The notes: generated by a model from the sequence alone, not told the origin. A DNA stretch of 44,912 nt from Paramesorhizobium deserti (GCF_001558695.1 NZ_LNTU01000005.1:1-44912), one strand, 5' to 3'; positions 1-9,101 are shown, counted from the stretch's first letter. Translations and numbers: made by a program.

Positions 1-61
1 GAAATCGACGCGCTCATGCCGTGGAACTACGCCGCCTAAACGGCCTCAGCTTGTCGCTTAC
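1..61 (+). mobile_element. Right end of an IS66-family element with the C-terminal tail of its transposase
   Basis: The first 39 bases read EIDALMPWNYAA followed by TAA. This matches the usual ending of IS66-type TnpC transposases, whose last residues are of the form IDELLPWNW or IDELMPWNYA. The sequence then runs to ...TTGTCGCTTAC at 51-61, whose complement starts GTAAGCGACAA. That fits IS66-family terminal repeats, which begin GTAAGCG, so position 61 is probably the outer end of the element. The rest of the transposase lies outside the window. Whether the whole copy is intact cannot be judged. Confidence 0.7.
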
Positions 62-100
62 AGAAAACGCTGTCCATGGGGAGGTTCTTCGAGGTGTCCG

Positions 101-193
101 ATTGCACTGAACCGGAAGAACGCGCTCTTTGCCGGTCATGATGCCGGTGCCGAAAACTGCGCCATCATCGCCTCGCTCATCGAAACCTGCTGA
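101..193 (+). pseudogene. Internal fragment of a second IS66-family transposase
   Basis: Frame 101-193 reads IALNRKNALFAGHDAGAEN, continues CAIIASLIETC and then meets TGA. This is the conserved stretch just upstream of the C-terminal domain in IS66 TnpC proteins (RPIALNRKNALFAGHDAGAENWAIIASLIETCK in typical members). It lies downstream of the end of another IS66 copy, so it cannot belong to that copy. The best reading is a first IS66 remnant invaded or flanked by a second one. No start or full domain remains, so it is non-coding debris. Confidence 0.7.
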
Positions 194-212
194 CCTTGCC
201 CTGACCTTGCCC
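191..212. repeat. Tandem 11-bp direct repeat
   Basis: TGACCTTGCCC occurs twice back to back, at 191-201 and 202-212, directly at the point where the IS66-like reading frame stops. It may mark a rearrangement joint or the start of another insertion-sequence end. That origin is inference. Confidence 0.6.
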
Positions 213-403
213 CCAAGTTTTATCCAGTTTTGAGTTCGCTCCAGCGGTTTTGGGTTGCGGTATTTGGGGCGGTATGGCCAAAACGCATCAACGCCTCTCA
301 CGCCATGATCCTCGTCGCCATGGGCGGCAACCTGCTTCGAAGAACCGCCCATCCGTGACTTTCAAAACGGACTCTGAGCACTCGACCAACAGTCAAGTAT
401 TGA
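213..403. other. Gene-free stretch beside insertion-sequence debris
   Basis: I see no convincing gene, hairpin terminator or RNA here. Open frames on both strands have no recognisable domain and no ribosome-binding site. The bases just after 212 (CCAAGTTTTATCC) could be the edge of a further IS, but I cannot assign a family. The next gene ends at 404 on the minus strand. Confidence 0.4.
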
Positions 404-3400
404 TCAGACCTGCAGACTTCCGAGTTCCCATACCCCCAGGCTCTTGTCATTATATCGGTCTTTAACGTTGGGGTGGCGCTCCCTTATAAGTGCAATGGGC
501 GGCGGGAGATTGAAAGGAGCTTTTTCCAAGTTGAGAGGACGCCATCCTCCAAGCTTCATTTCCGCATTTTCTGTACGATCGGTAAAGGTAGTGGTCATCA
601 AATACCGAGAGCCAGAGGACTTAAACAGAGCTAGGGTACGCAACGCCGTTTCAAGAGGGAAATGTACGAGACAATCTCGGCAAAGAATTGCATCTACCGT
701 CGGGAGAACCTGAGTAGTAATGTCTCCCACAGTAAAGAAATGGTTGAGTGGATATCCTTTAACGGTGTGTTGGGCAATCAATTCATTTACCACGTCCACG
801 CCCAAGTAGAATTCCAGTTCATGTGTTATTTCTGGAATCCAGGTGAGGTCACCACATGGGGAATCACAAAGGGTGCGAATATGTAACTTGCGGAAGAGGT
901 CCATAAGCTCTGGCCGCAGTTTTGCGGTCGCCTGCAATGATGAACCCGGACCGGAGGGGACCGGCCCTCTCCATGCATTCTTGTGAAAGATCTGACTAAA
1001 TGTACTCTTTACTACATCGTTGCTCACAACGTTATTCATAATGCCCTCCTCTTTTTCGTTGAGATGAACTGATTGATCGACGTGCGTTCCAATTGAAAGA
1101 GACGTAAGTAATTTTGACCAGGACCGCGCCATTTGTTTTGTAGAAAATCGCTCAGCATCTCGCCTAGCCTGAGCTGAAAGTGCAAGGTGTAAGGATTCGT
1201 TTCGCAACACCTTGAGGATGCTCTGAGCAAATTCGGCCTCATCACCGAAGGGCACAAGGAACCCATTGTAACCGTGACGGATAAGCGCCCCTGGACCATA
1301 GCGGACATCAAACGCAACCACAGGGCAACCATGGCAGAGACTCTCCATAATTGTCAGCGAGAACGCTTCGGATTGACTGGTAAGGATAGCCAGTCCCGCA
1401 CTCTCGTATATGGATGCAGCGTCTTGAGCCCATCCATTAAGAAATACATTGGAACCCAATCCCTGTTCTTGCACCAATTTTTGCAAACTGGGCAAGGTAG
1501 GATCTCCTGAGTTCCCAAAGCCGTAGCAATGCAGGCTTGCATTTGGAAATTCGCTAACGACCTGCTTGAAAGCACGAATAGCCATTTGATGGTTTTTTTC
1601 AGGGCTGTATCGCGCGAGGTAGACGACCTTGTAGCGATCGCGGCGCTTGAAGTCGCTAGGAGGCATCGAGCTGTTATATGCATGCCCGATGACGCTGATC
1701 GGAGCAGCGCCATAGCGTTTAATTATATCTGCTTTTTGCTCTTCCGTTAGCACAACTATCGCATCTGGACGCTGAATTTCTTGTAGAATTGCAGTGTAAT
1801 TTCTGTTCTCCGGACCGTGCTCGACTTGACGATAGCTGCGGGTGTGCAACGCATGAACAATGGGAATAACAGTTACTTTCGATGTATCAGATTGCAAATC
1901 TCGCGCATCCACCGCAGATTTGTAAAGTACCCTACTCTTATCTACAAAGAACACATGGTTAAGTTTATCATTTCCCACATATTCATTTAACCAATGCGTC
2001 ATTAGCTCATCTTCAGTCTTCACCTTTCCCAACAATATACCATTTCTACCGATTATCTGAATATCATATAATCGACTTTGTCCATCATATACCGAGTAAT
2101 TCTTAGAAAGGGCAATAGATCCATCAGGCCTCATAAACATTTCACATTTAATGTTCGCATTATTTTCATCTAATATCTGAACACTACTGATAAATCCTCG
2201 CCAGTCGTAAACGTCACGCCTCCATTTTATGTTATTGCGGAAATGATTTACATATGCGATCTTTCCAGTATTCTCCCGCCGAGCGACATACATCAACTTT
2301 TCGCCTCGTTCGTTAAAGACGCGATGATCATTTGTCCTGGGTATAGATTTCCATACCTGAGTCGGATTCAGTTCCGGCTTTAATAAATCTGCAGCTTTAC
2401 CCTTTGATTGATCAAATTTCTCGGCTTCCTGATAATAATCATACATGTTATGGAGCGGAACACTTCTTGGAAGTTGTCCGGCCAATCGAAGACATTCCTC
2501 AGCATACCTCAACTGAGGATTATATTTACTTGTCAAAATACGTGGTGAGATGCCTAATTCCTGCGTGAAGAGAACTGCACGAAGCAGCGACGCATTCTCT
2601 ACCCCCGTGCGCTGCACACCCATATCGACATTGAGAAAACTGTACTGGCAGTTCTCTATCGGAATAGCTGGTCTCTGGTCTCGGCTAATTGCTGGCCGCG
2701 CGAACGAGGGCCGATTAAGAGAAGAGGAGGTTGGGGATGGAAGCTTAATACGAACAACACTGTTTGGCACGCGAATGGAATCAGTCTTCAAGTTTCCATT
2801 TATGAGGCAAATCTCAATCACCAGATCGGTATTGCGAAGCGTTTTTGACGCTGGCGGGCGAAGAGCGAAATAATCCCGATAGACTTGTTGCGGCTGCCAT
2901 CTGGACGTAGGCAGCATCCAATCGCAGGGATCATGATCCATACCAGCTCCCCAAACCACGGAGGAGCCTTTGTCAGTTGAAATGGCCCTGATATCGAGCC
3001 GCCAATCGGCTGTCAGCTTTTCATCACACGTCCAAAAACTTTCTACCCAAAGCATTGCTCTGCCAGACAGATTCCGTGGCTTACAGCGGAACCCAAGAAG
3101 AGCAAGTGGACCTATACAAATAGGTTCTGACAGACGCGCGTCTACCGGTATATCTGTAGCAGTCCATTCATCTCGAATGCCAATTGCAGCTAAGGCAGAT
3201 ACAGCAGCATCCTCCGATATGACATGACGCATCGAAGTCGGAGTGCTTTTTTTTAAGGGATAGCCCGCCGATTCACGTATTATAAGTGTCGCCCATCCAT
3301 TTTCTTCAAGCGCAATATCGGTACCAAGTTGCAAGCAAAGATCGCGATAAGCAGCGCTGACCTTAATAGCTTCGTTCTGCCGCAACTCATAACTTCTGCC

Positions 3401-4348
3401 AAACGCTACGCGAACAGGAACAAAACTAACCGCGCGAATGCCCTTTCGATCAACATGCAACCTGAAAACACCGGCGCCACGTTCCGGACGTTTTGAATCG
3501 AACAGGAGATTACCTGCGTCGTGAATAATGGGCTTTCCTTTATAAACCTCTATACCTTGCAATACATGTGCAGAAGCACCGAGGATGGCGTCCGCACCTG
3601 CATCAATGATCGCGTGACCAACCGCTATTTCCGCGTCATCAGGGATGGTTGCCCAATTCTTTCCCCAATGGACAGCAACCAGTACTATGTCAGCGTTAGA
3701 TCGAGCCTCTGAGATCAGTGGCGTCAAAGTTTCCAGCCACAACCCAGGTCTTTTCATATCTAGATAGGCAATGCCGGCTGAATTGTCGGTAGCCGCAAAA
3801 TGACGCTGCGTCGCATCGATAGAGAACATAGCGACCCTGAATGGACCTGCTTGCGAATAGGCAGGGCTAAAAGCTTCTGAGATATTATGACCCGAACCCG
3901 CAAATTTTAGTCCAAATGTCGTGAGCCAACGCGACTGCTCCATTAAAGCTTCACTGCCATAATCTCCAGAATGATTGTTTGCGACCGCAACCATATGAAT
4001 GCCGGCTTGGCGGAGAACCTGAAGCATTTCTGGACGAGCGCGGTAGTAATAAGGACCAGACTCTCCTTTTTCCACTCCGGCGGTTCCGAGTGTTGACACA
4101 ACACACTCAAGGTTCACAATACTCAAATCTGCTTCCCTGAGCGCGGCGATATTTAACACATTGTCGATTCCGATTTCATTGGTGATATAATGCTGCCCCC
4201 TTCCAAGATTCACATCACCACCCCAGGCGATTAACACATCTTTGCTATAACTATATTTTTCAGATGCATTCTCTGTTTGTTTTTCCGCCTCATCCTTTAT
4301 GAAATCACAAATTTCCATTTGTAAATATCTCCGATATCCATTCGCCAT
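404..4348 (-). CDS. Giant fusion: CapA-type phosphoesterase, beta-sandwich, GT4 glycosyltransferase, SAM methyltransferase
   Basis: About 1314 residues with at least three enzymatic parts. Residues about 35-350 form a PgsA/CapA-type metallophosphoesterase-like domain, with GGDVNLGR, NLECV, ANNHSGDYG, VHWG and SAHVLQGIE. The usual GHHPHV signature is altered to GASAHV. Residues about 390-540 look like an all-beta domain containing the WQPQQVYRDYFALRPP stretch. From about 565 a TagE/GtfA-like glycosyltransferase starts (NVDMGVQRTGVENA, later NMYDYYQEAEKF), with the GT4 core YLARYSPEKNH near 905 and EAFSLTIMESLCHGCPVV near 1000. The last 180 residues are a class I methyltransferase with CDSPCGD as motif I. 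I see no signal peptide or membrane segment, so it is probably cytosolic. Two ATG starts are possible: 4348 (AAGG 5 nt upstream) and 4318 (GGAG 10 nt upstream); an in-frame GTG lies at 4375. It is the last gene of a four-gene minus-strand operon. The coding sequence is visibly more AT-rich than the T6SS genes, suggesting separate origin. A polymer-modifying role is inference. Confidence 0.8.
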   Translation of the reverse strand: MANGYRRYLQMEICDFIKDEAEKQTENASEKYSYSKDVLIAWGGDVNLGRGQHYITNEIGIDNVLNIAALREADLSIVNLECVVSTLGTAGVEKGESGPYYYRARPEMLQVLRQAGIHMVAVANNHSGDYGSEALMEQSRWLTTFGLKFAGSGHNISEAFSPAYSQAGPFRVAMFSIDATQRHFAATDNSAGIAYLDMKRPGLWLETLTPLISEARSNADIVLVAVHWGKNWATIPDDAEIAVGHAIIDAGADAILGASAHVLQGIEVYKGKPIIHDAGNLLFDSKRPERGAGVFRLHVDRKGIRAVSFVPVRVAFGRSYELRQNEAIKVSAAYRDLCLQLGTDIALEENGWATLIIRESAGYPLKKSTPTSMRHVISEDAAVSALAAIGIRDEWTATDIPVDARLSEPICIGPLALLGFRCKPRNLSGRAMLWVESFWTCDEKLTADWRLDIRAISTDKGSSVVWGAGMDHDPCDWMLPTSRWQPQQVYRDYFALRPPASKTLRNTDLVIEICLINGNLKTDSIRVPNSVVRIKLPSPTSSSLNRPSFARPAISRDQRPAIPIENCQYSFLNVDMGVQRTGVENASLLRAVLFTQELGISPRILTSKYNPQLRYAEECLRLAGQLPRSVPLHNMYDYYQEAEKFDQSKGKAADLLKPELNPTQVWKSIPRTNDHRVFNERGEKLMYVARRENTGKIAYVNHFRNNIKWRRDVYDWRGFISSVQILDENNANIKCEMFMRPDGSIALSKNYSVYDGQSRLYDIQIIGRNGILLGKVKTEDELMTHWLNEYVGNDKLNHVFFVDKSRVLYKSAVDARDLQSDTSKVTVIPIVHALHTRSYRQVEHGPENRNYTAILQEIQRPDAIVVLTEEQKADIIKRYGAAPISVIGHAYNSSMPPSDFKRRDRYKVVYLARYSPEKNHQMAIRAFKQVVSEFPNASLHCYGFGNSGDPTLPSLQKLVQEQGLGSNVFLNGWAQDAASIYESAGLAILTSQSEAFSLTIMESLCHGCPVVAFDVRYGPGALIRHGYNGFLVPFGDEAEFAQSILKVLRNESLHLALSAQARRDAERFSTKQMARSWSKLLTSLSIGTHVDQSVHLNEKEEGIMNNVVSNDVVKSTFSQIFHKNAWRGPVPSGPGSSLQATAKLRPELMDLFRKLHIRTLCDSPCGDLTWIPEITHELEFYLGVDVVNELIAQHTVKGYPLNHFFTVGDITTQVLPTVDAILCRDCLVHFPLETALRTLALFKSSGSRYLMTTTFTDRTENAEMKLGGWRPLNLEKAPFNLPPPIALIRERHPNVKDRYNDKSLGVWELGSLQV

Positions 4349-4406
4349 AACTACCTTGCGGACAACTGGGAACACTTCCGCACCGTGGAAGACCGGTGGT
4401 CGCGGA

Positions 4407-5498
4407 CTATGGCAAACCGTCGGTTACGATCACAAAAGCGCGGTCTCGCCAATATTTGGCTGAAGCGGTATCGTTCTTCACTTCGGCAGGCAGGCTTGGA
4501 ATGCGAATTTCAGAATTGTGAAGCACGGTCCCCTTCGTGTTGCCCGAAATAGCACTGAAAGTCAGCAAACCATCCGCTTCTTTCCATGCCGTTAAGATTA
4601 GAGTATGCCCACCAACACCAACCGTAGCTATCGACACGATGCTTCCAGGAGGCAGGCGTTTGCGCCGTTCTTCTGGCGTCCATTGCGCCATTTCCTCGAA
4701 ACCGTAGGCACGGGCACCGGCTTTCTGATAAAAGCGATACAAAAAACGCCCGTTGATTTCGCGGTCGCGCACGGCCGGTGCAGGTCGTCCTATTGCCTGT
4801 TGAATATAAACGGCGAATTCGGAGCACCACGCTACCTGCGCCGCGTCCGAGTATTTCCGGAAATCCACATTGCCCAAGTCGGCATAAGCAGCGGTAAGCA
4901 CTGGATTCCCGTCGAGCTCGTAGTACAGATTTTTGAAGATATGAATAGCGGTAGACAAGTCGAGGACTTGATAGCCATCAGCTGTAGTGTGATGCAGGGG
5001 CGCGAATTCTGACGATTGCAATGCATGCTTATTGAGTTGAGATGCAGTCTCTTCCGTATTCAACAACCAGTTTCCGCCACGCCGCACCTGGACAGCCAAG
5101 CGTTCCGCCGTGTCATTGTCGGGCATCCGATATATGATGGCAATCCCGCGCCAGCATATATCGCAACCGGCGACCCTTTCCGCAGCAGCAGATGGGGAAA
5201 GGCCTTTCTGACCCAGCTTAATTCGTTCCGCCCAGCCGAATACCCGCGGCTCATCACCATTCTGGGTTAATTTAACGACACGCCATGTTTTAGGTAATCC
5301 CTGCTGAACCCGTAGGGTCTCCCAGTCAACCGCTTTATCCGATGGCGCACCATAGAAAACAGCCATCACATCGACTGGGATCGCATTCCCGTCCGCCTTT
5401 ACGGCGATTTTAGATACATGAATTTTCGCCGCCGCACTTTGTGCGCCGGCGCAAAGCACCAGGAACAGAACACTGAATATCCATGGGATCCTTCGCAT
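4407..5498 (-). CDS. Exported CHAP/NlpC-P60-like Cys-His protein
   Basis: About 363 residues. The start is set at the ATG at 5498: AAGGA lies 7 nt upstream, and this gives a clean signal peptide (MRRIPWIFSVLFLVLCAGAQSAAA). Two further in-frame ATGs at 5513 and 5504 lack a well-placed ribosome site. The mature N-terminal half is unrecognised. The C-terminal half has the spacing of a papain-fold amidase/peptidase: AWCSEFAVYIQQAIG (Cys), PPGSIVSIATVGVGGHTLIL (His) and AISGNTKGTV (Asn-type third residue). It is presumably periplasmic and could cleave peptidoglycan or another amide bond. It follows the membrane-protein gene with almost no gap, so both are translated together. Although near a T6SS, its Sec-type signal argues against a T6SS amidase effector. 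Its substrate is unknown. Confidence 0.7.
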   Translation of the reverse strand: MRRIPWIFSVLFLVLCAGAQSAAAKIHVSKIAVKADGNAIPVDVMAVFYGAPSDKAVDWETLRVQQGLPKTWRVVKLTQNGDEPRVFGWAERIKLGQKGLSPSAAAERVAGCDICWRGIAIIYRMPDNDTAERLAVQVRRGGNWLLNTEETASQLNKHALQSSEFAPLHHTTADGYQVLDLSTAIHIFKNLYYELDGNPVLTAAYADLGNVDFRKYSDAAQVAWCSEFAVYIQQAIGRPAPAVRDREINGRFLYRFYQKAGARAYGFEEMAQWTPEERRKRLPPGSIVSIATVGVGGHTLILTAWKEADGLLTFSAISGNTKGTVLHNSEIRIPSLPAEVKNDTASAKYWRDRAFVIVTDGLP

Positions 5499-5513
5499 GA
5501 TCATTTCCTTCAT

Positions 5514-7370
5514 TTATTTGACGGAGAGCGAATCCGACTTGGCAGGCTCAGGTTTCTGCAGGGTCGGGTCGAGTTCTTCAGGCAAGTAGACACGCAAGAG
5601 GTTCGGCACCATGTTCGCCGCCCCGCTATAGTTCTTACCCGCAAAACGACGTTCGAATTCGAATAAATGCGCGGTTAGTTCCGCCGCGCGGAGCGGGACA
5701 GTCAGAAGAACCGGGCGTACTTTCGCAGCATGCCCAATAGCGTCCCGTAACTCCCTGTTTGTCCTGGAGGACAGCGGCCAGCCGGCCCCGACGGGCTCGA
5801 GACACCAACCCGACCAGTGATAAAGACAGGGGCGGCCACCTTCTTCTTTATAAGCGGGCTGCCCCCCTAACCACGGCAACACTAGCTGCTCGGGTAGATC
5901 GTCCAGCACGGAAACCAGATCGCTCCATATATCGCGAAGATCTTCCATGTTTTGAATTTGCTTCTCGTCGGCGACGGACTGAAGGATGACCTCACACATG
6001 TCAGGCTTCAATCGCGCCCTGAGATTTGGACGCGAGCGGCGATATTTGTCGATCAGAGATGGGGAAGGATCATGGCTCAACAATTGGGTTCGGATCGCGT
6101 TCGCGGCGGCCGTGTACGCTGCGCCTTCAAGACGCTCAGCGTGCGGTTGCCAGCGCATCAGATGGCAGAGATAGCCCTTCACCTTGTCTTCGCCGAGCCA
6201 TTCGAATGTGGGCAGAAAGGCTCCTTCCACGTTCAACAGGTCGGCTTCCTGCTGTGCGAGAGCGTCTCGCGTGTGATTGTACAGCTTAACAAGATAGCCT
6301 TTGGAGACAGGTTTTTCTTTGCTGCTTTCTGCGATGGTGACAAAAAAAAGAGCGATGTTACCCGCTTCCATCATACTCATACGGACGGTCCAGTCGCCTT
6401 CGATGACGCCCTCATAGGACTGCACCAACTTGCGGATCCAGCCTATCCGATGCTCCGCCCGCAAGAGATCATCGAACGGACTGTTTCGCGAGGGGGGAGA
6501 AGGCCAAGGCACATCGGGCAGAAACAGGGCCATCGCCTGACTTTTCTGCCGCATCAGATTACGCAGGTTCAAAACCACGCTGGTGCTCTGCTGCAGCGCC
6601 TGCCGTAACACGAACAGCAGGATAAAACTGACATAAAAAGGGGGCATGGCGCCGTGCCAATGGGCCCAGATCAGCCAGCCAAGGGCGCAGAAGAAGCCTG
6701 TGTTTGCGTAAAGGCCCAAAACCCACCCCAACGAGGATGCCAGCCAGTGCCGCACTGGTCGCCAGCAGATGGCAGCGCACCAGATCACCGCTCCGAAAAG
6801 CAGACTCCAGCTCACGAAGACGACCAGTATGGCGGGATACAGCAGAAACAGCAGCCACAGCGACACAGCGACAAAACATGCGTCGGCGAGGCAGCGCGTG
6901 ATCCGCCGGTAGATTTGTTCGGCAATCTCACGCTGGTTATTGAACAACCCTGTTTTGCCACCCGCCAGCCTTTGCCTTCTGGCACCACGCACGCACAACC
7001 AGCCAGTTATCTTCTCGCCGGAAAGGTGAAGCAGATATGCCAAAACCGCCGCCAAACTGAGGATGAGTACCTGACTCTCTTGCGGTAGCGTTGCGACAGA
7101 TGCTGGGAGAAGCCAGGGTTCACCCCCCGAAAGAACCACCAACACCTTCCAGGGGAGCCAGAAGGTCGCGAACATGGCCGTCTGGGACACAAACACGACC
7201 AGCACAATGGCCCCGAAATGAACCGGCGTGCGGCGCAAGATAGCCGCGATTAGCGAAAGATAGGAGCGCTGGTGGGGTATGTTCTTGAAAGGAGCTACCG
7301 GCAAGTTCCCACCCAATTGACGGCCCGTTCCCGCGTCGATGTACTGCCCGCTAAACTCGGATGTCGTCAT
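5514..7370 (-). CDS. Polytopic membrane protein with possible pseudokinase-like C-terminal domain
   Basis: 618 residues. The first 290 or so contain about five or six hydrophobic segments (for example AIVLVVFVSQTAMFATFWLP, ILVVFVSWSLLFGAVIWCAA and YVSFILLFVLRQAL). Their arrangement resembles the membrane half of an ABC exporter, but no Walker A, signature or Walker B motif follows. The remaining 320 residues are soluble. There, YLVKLYN followed by AQQEADLL and later CLYHWSGWCLEPVGAGWP is weakly reminiscent of the aminoglycoside-phosphotransferase/kinase fold. A proper HGD catalytic loop is missing, so if related it is probably inactive. This reading is inference. The gene sits 42 nt after the toroid-protein gene and directly abuts the CHAP-like gene. 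It may anchor the operon's products at the inner membrane. Confidence 0.65.
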   Translation of the reverse strand: MTTSEFSGQYIDAGTGRQLGGNLPVAPFKNIPHQRSYLSLIAAILRRTPVHFGAIVLVVFVSQTAMFATFWLPWKVLVVLSGGEPWLLPASVATLPQESQVLILSLAAVLAYLLHLSGEKITGWLCVRGARRQRLAGGKTGLFNNQREIAEQIYRRITRCLADACFVAVSLWLLFLLYPAILVVFVSWSLLFGAVIWCAAICWRPVRHWLASSLGWVLGLYANTGFFCALGWLIWAHWHGAMPPFYVSFILLFVLRQALQQSTSVVLNLRNLMRQKSQAMALFLPDVPWPSPPSRNSPFDDLLRAEHRIGWIRKLVQSYEGVIEGDWTVRMSMMEAGNIALFFVTIAESSKEKPVSKGYLVKLYNHTRDALAQQEADLLNVEGAFLPTFEWLGEDKVKGYLCHLMRWQPHAERLEGAAYTAAANAIRTQLLSHDPSPSLIDKYRRSRPNLRARLKPDMCEVILQSVADEKQIQNMEDLRDIWSDLVSVLDDLPEQLVLPWLGGQPAYKEEGGRPCLYHWSGWCLEPVGAGWPLSSRTNRELRDAIGHAAKVRPVLLTVPLRAAELTAHLFEFERRFAGKNYSGAANMVPNLLRVYLPEELDPTLQKPEPAKSDSLSVK

Positions 7371-7412
7371 GCCGGCCCCCTCGCCACCTATCTTAGCCGT
7401 GTGGTCAATCCC

Positions 7413-9101
7413 TCAAGCAACGATACGTTGTTCACCGACGGGCAGCACCGCGGACCTTTTCTCAAGAAGCTTTAGGTAAGCGGCATAGCCGGAAACATAG
7501 TGCTCCACATCATCGATACGTACACGGAAGGCATGGTGACGGATAAAGAAACTGCCGACGATCTTCGCCGGGTTGGCGTAGAACATCGCCAGTTCAGGCC
7601 AGAAATGTCCATTCAATAGATAGTTCGCGCGTGTGTGCAGCGCATAGTAGAATTTTTCTACATCGACCTCACGAAGAAGATGCCGGTGCGTTTGGTCTAC
7701 GTCGAGTCGATCAAGCATTTTTTGAGCTGCCATCATGAGCTCAAGAAGCGTTGGAAACGTCGTTATGCGCTCGATCACGAAGTCAAGATGACCGGCGAAG
7801 TTTTGCAGGCCGAACCTGTAATATTCTTCACGCGGCCTGTAGCGCGTAAGTTCATTGACGCAGTAGGAGAGCCAATGGTCATGCGCTTTCCAATGCTTGG
7901 CGTCTATGAAATGCGCGAAGGCCTTCTCAACTGCCGACAACCATCGTGGATCGCGTGACAGATCATATAGGCGCATCAATCCGAACGCTGCCTCGCCGTC
8001 GTAATATATTGTGCGGAACTCTTCCTTCAACGAGAGCGACGGATAGTTGAAGACATGGGAGAATTTTCCTGTCTCCTGATCTTGCATATATAGAACACCT
8101 TCAGCGAGCCTCTCGAGAAGCCCAAGATACTTTTCTGTCTTCATGAGTTCGCTGTATTTCGTAAGAGAAAGCAAGCATACCGCACTTCCTCCAAGTTTTA
8201 TTTCGCCGTTCTCCTCCAGGAGGAATGCAGCCGATTTGCCATCTACATCTACATCTTTAATAAGAACATTGGTTAGATACTCGATTGCTCGGTCTATGGC
8301 ATCTTTCAACTGCAGATCACGCGTGGCCTCCCAGGCATCGAGCATGGCAAAGACGGTGCTGGCGTGCCGCAGGCTGTTATAAGTGTCAATCGGTCGATCG
8401 AAACAGGGATGCCAACCATAGTAAAAGCGACCATCTGGTTTCACCTGGCTTGCTAGATAACTGCTTGCCTTTCTGATGAGATCCCGAACCTGCCCAGCGG
8501 TTAACGGACCGACATCACGCCGACCGGCGTCGCGGCTGGCGCCATTGAGAAGATAGACGTCGCCGGACCCAGTGGAAACGAAGACGCCCCTGGTCGAGAA
8601 TACATGCACTTCTCCATCATCGGGAAAGCTCAGCTTGTCTAAATTGTGTCGCAGGGTTGCGTAGCGACAAAAATTGCCAACGTTCAGCACTGCATGACGC
8701 GTCGCTCCCTCATAAAGCATTGCGTTGCCATTCAATTCGGTCTCCAGAAACGCGTGTTTAAAGACGCGATCCAGCGAAAGACCGTAACGGAAATAGTTGC
8801 GTTTCGTAGCCTCCAGGCGCTCGTGCAGATCAAGCCAGGAAGTTTCTTCAGCGGCTTCGACCCAGTCGATGCGCAGCCACCGCGGAGTCATCTTCTTCTT
8901 TTCGACAAGCCGAGTAACGCACTGCATGCCTTTCCGCCACACAGATGCAAAGTCTTCACCCGTTACGGTTGTGACGCCGGCGCGCCGATGGCCATCACTC
9001 ACCGAAAAGAATAGAACGAATGCAGGGTATGGACCGGCGAGCGTGACCACATTTTTTTCGACCTGAGGCCGGGCGCGCATGAGAAGATGAGAGAGGCTCA
9101 T
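7413..9101 (-). CDS. Alpha/alpha-toroid (six-hairpin-type) protein with unknown N-terminal domain
   Basis: 562 residues with no signal peptide. From about residue 210 onwards the sequence is a series of helical hairpins of the type seen in six-hairpin glycosidases, epimerases and related toroids: LRHASTVFAMLDAWEATRD, GGSAVCLLSLTKYSELM, DGEAAFGLMRLYDLSRDP, HDHWLSYCVNELTRY and finally FRVRIDDVEHYVSGYAAY. The first 200 residues form a separate domain that I cannot name (FFSVSDGHRRAGVTTVTGEDF, PRWLRIDWVEA). It is the first gene of the four-gene operon 9101-404. The neighbours (CapA/GT4 fusion, membrane protein, CHAP-like protein) suggest work on a cell-surface polymer. The exact reaction cannot be assigned. 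The ATG start at 9101 is the first in a long open frame. Confidence 0.7.
   Translation of the reverse strand: MSLSHLLMRARPQVEKNVVTLAGPYPAFVLFFSVSDGHRRAGVTTVTGEDFASVWRKGMQCVTRLVEKKKMTPRWLRIDWVEAAEETSWLDLHERLEATKRNYFRYGLSLDRVFKHAFLETELNGNAMLYEGATRHAVLNVGNFCRYATLRHNLDKLSFPDDGEVHVFSTRGVFVSTGSGDVYLLNGASRDAGRRDVGPLTAGQVRDLIRKASSYLASQVKPDGRFYYGWHPCFDRPIDTYNSLRHASTVFAMLDAWEATRDLQLKDAIDRAIEYLTNVLIKDVDVDGKSAAFLLEENGEIKLGGSAVCLLSLTKYSELMKTEKYLGLLERLAEGVLYMQDQETGKFSHVFNYPSLSLKEEFRTIYYDGEAAFGLMRLYDLSRDPRWLSAVEKAFAHFIDAKHWKAHDHWLSYCVNELTRYRPREEYYRFGLQNFAGHLDFVIERITTFPTLLELMMAAQKMLDRLDVDQTHRHLLREVDVEKFYYALHTRANYLLNGHFWPELAMFYANPAKIVGSFFIRHHAFRVRIDDVEHYVSGYAAYLKLLEKRSAVLPVGEQRIVA

Noticed and set aside
14-352. 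112-residue minus-strand frame across the left edge
   Set aside because: It runs opposite to clear IS66 transposase coding fragments and has no domain or ribosome site.
4407-5498. T6SS amidase effector (Tae-like)
   Set aside because: It has a Sec-type signal peptide and belongs to the separate envelope operon, so delivery by the T6SS is unlikely.
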